From: Salinisphaera sp002433465
GTDB lineage: Bacteria > Pseudomonadota > Gammaproteobacteria > Nevskiales > Salinisphaeraceae
Assembly: GCF_040361435.1 (NCBI RefSeq)
Contig: NZ_APNL01000028.1
Span: forward strand, 1 to 27,405
DNA length: 27,405 nucleotides
Reading direction: 5' to 3'
Position numbers and translations under genes: made by a program. Positions 23,826 through 27,405 of this stretch are shown piece after piece (position 1 is the first letter of the stretch; each line of letters starts with the position of its first letter). Under the pieces are notes generated by a model. It saw only the letters and a list, made by a program, of their open reading frames with translations. It had not been told where the DNA came from and searched no databases.

Positions 23826-23942
23826 GAATATTTTTCGCGGCCGGCTCGATAAGCAATCGGCCCGATAGGGGGGCGGCACATAAGCATGCGTCCTACGTAG
23901 CGCGCATGGGGGAGCGATTGGCGTGCTAACCGCTGTAGGCGG

Positions 23943-24115
23943 CGGATTAGTAATCCGGCACCAAAACAGCTGACTGCGTCGGCTGTTTTCAACGCCATCG
24001 AGAAATAAACGCCGGCCCATGTCCGTCGTTTATTTTGCATGGCTTCACGGCCGCTGGCCGTGGCGCGCGCTTTCGCCCACGCGTTATCAACCCGAAGAAC
24101 AATCTATCTTCATGC
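23943..24115 (+). repeat. Structured dispersed repeat, copy C
   Basis: This copy starts with the palindrome CGGATTA-G-TAATCCG (23943-23957). A 12-base stem with TGC loop follows (23963-23974 with 23978-23989, one T-G pair), then AAATAAACG/CGTTTATTT (24003-24011 with 24027-24035) and CACGGCC/GGCCGTG (24046-24052 with 24056-24062). It lies in the same orientation as copy B, beginning 294 bases further on. Sequence between hairpins is less conserved than their positions. Similarity fades after the ATCAACCCGAA block and the TCTAT stretch beyond it. Confidence 0.8.
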
Positions 24116-24181
24116 CGGTTGATAGGGCCGGCTGATCGGCTCCGGCATGCCACACCTGCATGCAGCTCAGCGGCCGATCTT

Positions 24182-24217
24182 GGGCACGCTTATATATCCG
24201 ACATATAAGTCGTGCCC
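24182..24217. repeat. 36-base palindrome downstream of fliA
   Basis: GGGCACG plus TTATAT (24182-24188, 24190-24195) mirror ATATAA plus CGTGCCC (24203-24208, 24211-24217) around a 7-base centre, with a 1-base versus 2-base offset between the arm halves. It lies 20 bases past the fliA stop. It could end the fliA transcript or be a protein-binding site; no T tract follows on either strand. Confidence 0.6.
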
Positions 24218-24237
24218 GGGTAGATAGACGCGTGGCG

Positions 24238-24948
24238 CTATTGTTCCGTCAGCATCGCGCGCAGACGCGACACGGCCTGGCTGTGCAACTGGCAGACCCG
24301 CGATTCGCTGACCCCGAGCACAACGCCGATTTCCTTGAGGTTGAGATCTTCCTGGTAGTAGAGACCAAGCAGCAGCTTTTCGCGCTCGGGCAGCTCGTCG
24401 ATCGCTTCGGCCAGCTGCTCGCGGTCGCCGAACGCCAGCAGTGCGTCGAGCGGGTTCGTGGAGGTATCGACATCGGCCGAGACCACCGAGGCGGCGGTTT
24501 CTTCCGTACCGCTTTCCTCGAACACTTCAATGAAGCCGTTGTTCACATCGTGCAGCAGTCGATGATATTCCTCGATCGGCATGTCGAGTTCTTCGGCAAT
24601 CTCGCGATCGGTGGCATGGCGACCATGCCGATGCTCGAGCCGCTGGATCGCCCGGTCGACGTCGCGGCTGGCCCGACGCACGCTGCGCGGCAACCAGTCT
24701 CGGCTGCGCAGCTCGTCGATCATCGTGCCCTTCACACGCTGCGAGGCGTAGGTCGCGAATGAGGCGCCCTGCGAGGCATCGAAGCGGTTGAAGGCATCCA
24801 GCAGACCCACCATGCCGGCCTGGATCAGGTCGTCGAGCTCGACGCTCGACGGCAGACGCACCTGCAACGACAACGCATGCCGCCTGACCAGCGGCAGGTA
24901 TTGTTCCACCGCCTGGGACCGATCGATCTTGCCTTGAGCCGTATACAT
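24238..24948 (-). CDS. fliA: RNA polymerase sigma factor for flagellar operons (sigma-28)
   Basis: FliA directs RNA polymerase to late flagellar promoters once FlgM is exported. The 236-residue product has sigma region 2 ('DDLIQAGMVGLLDAFNRFD', 'FATYASQRVKGTMIDELRSRDW', about 39-85), region 3 ('RHATDREIAEELDMPIEEYH') and region 4 ('LPEREKLLLGLYYQEDLNLKEIGVVLGVSESRVCQLHSQAV', about 185-225), with no region 1. That is the FliA layout at the usual length of about 240. It is divergent from the first flagellin gene across 304 bases. No fleN, cheY or motor genes are in view, so this copy is detached from the usual flhF-fleN-fliA-che order or that cluster lies elsewhere. Confidence 0.96.
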   Translation of the reverse strand: MYTAQGKIDRSQAVEQYLPLVRRHALSLQVRLPSSVELDDLIQAGMVGLLDAFNRFDASQGASFATYASQRVKGTMIDELRSRDWLPRSVRRASRDVDRAIQRLEHRHGRHATDREIAEELDMPIEEYHRLLHDVNNGFIEVFEESGTEETAASVVSADVDTSTNPLDALLAFGDREQLAEAIDELPEREKLLLGLYYQEDLNLKEIGVVLGVSESRVCQLHSQAVSRLRAMLTEQ

Positions 24949-25252
24949 AGGTGATGCGCCTGAATGGTCAACCGCTGGCTACGCGTGGCACGTCCAGCGC
25001 GGTTGGTTTTTCGATGCAGGCAATACTAGGCGCTGGCAACAGATAGCGATTGGCGAATTAAGCGCAGGTTTCGGCCCCTTCTCGGCGAATAGCGTTATCG
25101 CGGCGGCCCCGAAGAACGCCTCACGGCCATCGGACAAAACCGCTGCCAGGGATTAAAGATTAACAGCGACGCGACGATATGTACCCCAGCGGCGATTTGC
25201 GGCCGCCACCGGCAAGCCGCCGCCTTCAACATAACGTACAAGGGAAACCGCC
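24949..25252. other. Divergent fliA-flagellin intergenic region
   Basis: These 304 bases separate fliA from the first flagellin. Apart from the sigma-28 promoter near the flagellin, I see no gene and no convincing sigma-54 or sigma-70 promoter for fliA. AAGGGA (25240-25245) is the flagellin ribosome-binding site, 7 bases before its ATG. Confidence 0.5.
25154..25180 (+). promoter_or_regulatory. Sigma-28 promoter of the first flagellin gene
   Basis: TAAAGATT (25154-25161), 11 bases, then GACGATAT (25173-25180) match the FliA consensus TAAAGTTT-N11-GCCGATAA at 7 of 8 and 6 of 8 positions with exact spacing. The leader to the ATG would be about 65 bases. The sigma factor itself is encoded divergently next door. 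Confidence 0.85.
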
Positions 25253-26305
25253 ATGTCATTCGTGATCAACACCAACACGCTGTCGCTGACCGCCCAGCAG
25301 AACCTCAACTCTTCGCAGAAGACCCTGAACAGCGCCATCGAGCGTTTGTCTTCGGGCAGCAAGATCAATTCCGCCAAGGACGATGCCGCCGGTCAGGCCA
25401 TCTCCAACCGCATGACCTCGCAGATCAACGGTCTCAAGCAGGCCTCGTCGAATGCCAACGACGGCATCTCGCTGGCCCAGACCACCGAAGGCGCGCTCAA
25501 CCAGATCAACGACAACCTCCAGCGCGTACGTGAACTGACCGTGCAGGCCGCCAACGGCACCAACAGCCAGTCCGATCTGGAATCCATCCAGAACGAAATC
25601 GGCCAGCGCATGGAAGAAATCAATCGCGTGTCCGAGCAGACCGCGTTCAACGGCACCAAGGTGCTCGACGGCTCCAAGACCGAAATCAAGATCCAGGTCG
25701 GCGACAAGGACGATCAGACGATCTCCATCAACCTCGCCAACATGGACTCCGCTTCGCTGGGCCTTGATGGCTTCAACGTCGATGGCAAAAAGGACGTCGC
25801 ATTCGATAATACCGGCCTGGGTGCGAACGAATCGCTCGTCTCCTACACGGGTGATGACGGCAGTACCGCCTACGCGGTCAAAACCGATGACGGCACCAAC
25901 CCGGTGACCTTCGCTGCGGCAACGATTGATCCGACCGCCGGCACGGTTACGAGCGGGGCAGCCGTGACGCCGACGGGCGCCACAAAGGATATCGCCAACG
26001 GTGAGACGGTTTCCGCCGATGTCGCAAAAACCGCCGATCCGCTGGCCACGCTGGACAGCGCCCTGAAGCAGGTCGACGATCTGCGCTCGGATCTCGGTGC
26101 GGTCCAGAACCGTCTGGATTCGGCGATCAACAATATCTCCACCACCGAAATCAACATCTCCTCGGCCCGTTCGCGCATCACCGATGCCGACTACGCCACC
26201 GAAGTGTCGAACATGTCCAAGGCCCAGATCCTGCAGCAGGCCGGCACCTCCGTGCTCGCTCAGGCCAACCAGAGCACCCAGGGCGTTCTCTCCCTGCTCC
26301 GGTAA
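25253..26305 (+). CDS. fliC: Flagellin (first copy)
   Basis: The 350-residue product is a flagellar filament subunit. The N-terminal D0/D1 region is typical ('SFVINTNTLSLTAQQNLNSS', 'IERLSSGSKINSAKDDAAGQAI', about 1-170). A short Asp/Thr/Ala-rich variable domain follows (about 175-262), then the C-terminal D1/D0 ('LDSALKQVDDLRSDLGAVQNRLDSAI' through 'QGVLSLLR'). No signal peptide is present, as expected for type III flagellar export. It has its own sigma-28 promoter and a strong terminator, so it is monocistronic. Its first 93 bases are identical to those of the second flagellin gene. Confidence 0.97.
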   Translation: MSFVINTNTLSLTAQQNLNSSQKTLNSAIERLSSGSKINSAKDDAAGQAISNRMTSQINGLKQASSNANDGISLAQTTEGALNQINDNLQRVRELTVQAANGTNSQSDLESIQNEIGQRMEEINRVSEQTAFNGTKVLDGSKTEIKIQVGDKDDQTISINLANMDSASLGLDGFNVDGKKDVAFDNTGLGANESLVSYTGDDGSTAYAVKTDDGTNPVTFAAATIDPTAGTVTSGAAVTPTGATKDIANGETVSADVAKTADPLATLDSALKQVDDLRSDLGAVQNRLDSAINNISTTEINISSARSRITDADYATEVSNMSKAQILQQAGTSVLAQANQSTQGVLSLLR

Positions 26306-26337
26306 GCCGCGGCTATATCGATTCGCTTACGCGAAAC

Positions 26338-26364
26338 AAAGGGCGCCTTCGGGCGCCCTTTTTT
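26338..26364 (+). terminator. Intrinsic terminator of the first flagellin gene
   Basis: AAAGGGCGCC (26338-26347) pairs with GGCGCCCTTT (26352-26361) around a TTCG tetraloop, followed by more T residues to 26364. It is a strong terminator beginning 32 bases after the stop codon. Confidence 0.95.
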
Positions 26365-26466
26365 ATGTGCTCGTTCGCGCACCCCTCGATGGCCCATGCG
26401 CTCTGCTGGCGCGAGCGCGAAGACGGATGCGGCCCATCTCAGAACTTTTGCAGAGCACATATAAAA
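26361..26466 (+). other. Nested inverted repeats between the flagellin genes
   Basis: TTTTATGTGCTC (26361-26372) is mirrored by GAGCACAT-AT-AAAA (26453-26466), with TTCGCGC near 26374 mirrored by GCGCGAA near 26415 inside. The enclosed 80 bases hold no open frame of note. This could fold into a long branched RNA or be the remains of a small element. It lies after the first flagellin's terminator and ends next to the promoter of the second. Confidence 0.35.
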
Positions 26467-26469
26467 GGC

Positions 26470-26496
26470 TAAAGAAAAAAAGATGCAAGGCGATAT
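26470..26496 (+). promoter_or_regulatory. Sigma-28 promoter of the second flagellin gene
   Basis: TAAAGAAA (26470-26477), 11 bases, then GGCGATAT (26489-26496) match the FliA consensus at 6 of 8 positions in each box with exact spacing. The leader is about 80 bases. AGGAAA just before the start (ACACAGGAAATCGCC then ATG) is the ribosome-binding site. Confidence 0.8.
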
Positions 26497-26582
26497 TCCA
26501 TCAGCGGCGCGATACGCAGACCGCCCCTAAAGCCGCCGGCCATAGCCGGCCAGTCACAACGACTTAGACACAGGAAATCGCC

Positions 26583-27405
26583 ATGTCATTCGTGATCAAC
26601 ACCAACACGCTGTCGCTGACCGCCCAGCAGAACCTCAACTCTTCGCAGAAGACCCTGAACAGCGCCATCGAGCGTCTGTCCTCGGGCAGCAAGATCAATT
26701 CCGCCAAGGACGATGCCGCCGGCCAGGCCATCTCCAACCGCATGACCTCGCAGATCAACGGTCTCAAGCAGGCTTCTTCGAATGCCAACGACGGCATCTC
26801 GCTGGCCCAGACCACCGAAGGCGCGCTCAACCAGATCAACGACAACCTGCAGCGCGTACGTGAACTGAGCGTGCAGGCTGCCAACGGCACGAACAGTCAG
26901 TCGGACCTGGAATCCATCCAGAACGAAATCACCCAGCGCCTGGGTGAAATCGATCGCGTATCCGAACAGACCGCCTTCAACGGCACCAAGGTCCTCGACG
27001 GCTCCAAGACCGAAATCAAGATCCAGGTCGGTGACAAGGACGATCAGACCATCTCCATTAACCTGGAGAATATGGATTCGGCCTCGCTGGGCCTCGAAGG
27101 CTTCAACGTCGACGGCAGCGTTGCATACGATGAAGCGGGTAGCACGCTGGGCGCTAACGATTCAGTCGTCTCTTATACCAATGAAGACGGCAATACAGCG
27201 TACGCAGTCAAAACCGACGATGGCACCAACCCGGTAACCTACGCCGCCGCTGTCATTGACGCCGATGGCGCAGTGACCTCCGGCGCCGCTGTAGCAGCCG
27301 CCGATATTTCTAATGAAGCGACTGTCGCTGACGGCGACACTGTTCGTAGCGATGCTGCGAAATCCGCCAACCCGCTGGCCACGTTGGACAGCGCCCTGAA
27401 GCAGG
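26583..27405 (+). CDS. fliC: Flagellin (second copy, cut by window edge)
   Basis: The reading frame is open from the ATG at 26583 to the window end (274 codons seen, no stop). The N-terminal D0/D1 region is nearly the same as in the first flagellin; the first ~98 residues are identical. The central domain differs ('SVAYDEAGSTLGANDSVVSYT' and 'DADGAVTSGAAVAAADISNEA' against different residues in copy one) but keeps 'AYAVKTDDGTNPVT'. The last bases match the start of the C-terminal helix 'LDSALKQ', so only about 80 residues are missing. It has its own promoter, so it is probably expressed separately. Confidence 0.95.
   Translation, partial: MSFVINTNTLSLTAQQNLNSSQKTLNSAIERLSSGSKINSAKDDAAGQAISNRMTSQINGLKQASSNANDGISLAQTTEGALNQINDNLQRVRELSVQAANGTNSQSDLESIQNEITQRLGEIDRVSEQTAFNGTKVLDGSKTEIKIQVGDKDDQTISINLENMDSASLGLEGFNVDGSVAYDEAGSTLGANDSVVSYTNEDGNTAYAVKTDDGTNPVTYAAAVIDADGAVTSGAAVAAADISNEATVADGDTVRSDAAKSANPLATLDSALKQ

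Noticed and set aside
23756..24040. A 94-codon minus-strand open frame across repeats B and C
   Set aside because: It spans repeated noncoding DNA, has no ribosome-binding site, and the repeat copies differ by indels that would break the frame.
23649..24115. CRISPR array
   Set aside because: The repeated units are about 170 bases long, imperfect and only two in tandem, not short direct repeats with unique spacers; no cas genes are present.

Overview
The window is GC-rich, densely coded chromosomal DNA from a motile Gram-negative bacterium, most likely a gammaproteobacterium. It carries periplasmic and outer-membrane export genes, PykA-type pyruvate kinase, sigma-28 (FliA), C-terminally tethered chemoreceptor and two FliC-type flagellins. 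A halophilic or marine genus such as Salinisphaera would fit, but that is a guess from general gene style. I see no phage, insertion-sequence transposase, tRNA, rRNA or CRISPR array.

Layout. 9-1445 (minus): a HAD-IB phosphatase followed by two overlapping SMR-like four-helix membrane proteins. 1584-3792 (plus): an atypical MurB, then an orphan PstS phosphate-binding lipoprotein with a Pho box overlapping the murB stop codon, closed by a strong terminator. 4130-5803: an AidB-type acyl-CoA dehydrogenase. 6017-10612: a compact four-gene efflux operon (MarR regulator, TolC-like channel, EmrA adaptor, EmrB pump), each gene starting inside the previous stop codon, behind a palindromic operator/promoter. 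10828-12389 (minus): a NUDIX hydrolase translationally coupled to a metallo-beta-lactamase-fold hydrolase. 12436-16086 (plus): a gamma-glutamylcyclotransferase-like protein, an MFS transporter, an exported MsrA and a PhaC-like alpha/beta hydrolase. 16083-18693 (minus): patatin-like lipase, Maf pyrophosphatase and BASS-family transporter, all overlapping. 18769-20190 (minus): pyruvate kinase, divergent from a CynX-like MFS transporter (20356-21543). 21688-27405: a motility block with a chemoreceptor, fliA and two tandem flagellins, the second cut by the window edge.

The motility genes form a visible circuit: fliA encodes sigma-28, and both flagellin genes have close matches to the sigma-28 promoter. 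The chemoreceptor ends in a CheR/CheB-tether-like pentapeptide. The two flagellins are almost identical over the first ~280 bases and diverge in the middle, suggesting recent duplication or gene conversion.

The least explained element is a noncoding repeat of about 165-175 bases present three times: once on the minus strand directly after the metallo-hydrolase stop codon (10670-10832), and twice in tandem on the plus strand in the 831-base gap between the chemoreceptor and fliA (23649-23825 and 23943-24115). The copies share blocks along their whole length and each can fold into several hairpins at matching positions, so this is a structured dispersed repeat (non-autonomous mobile element or RNA) that I cannot assign to a named family.
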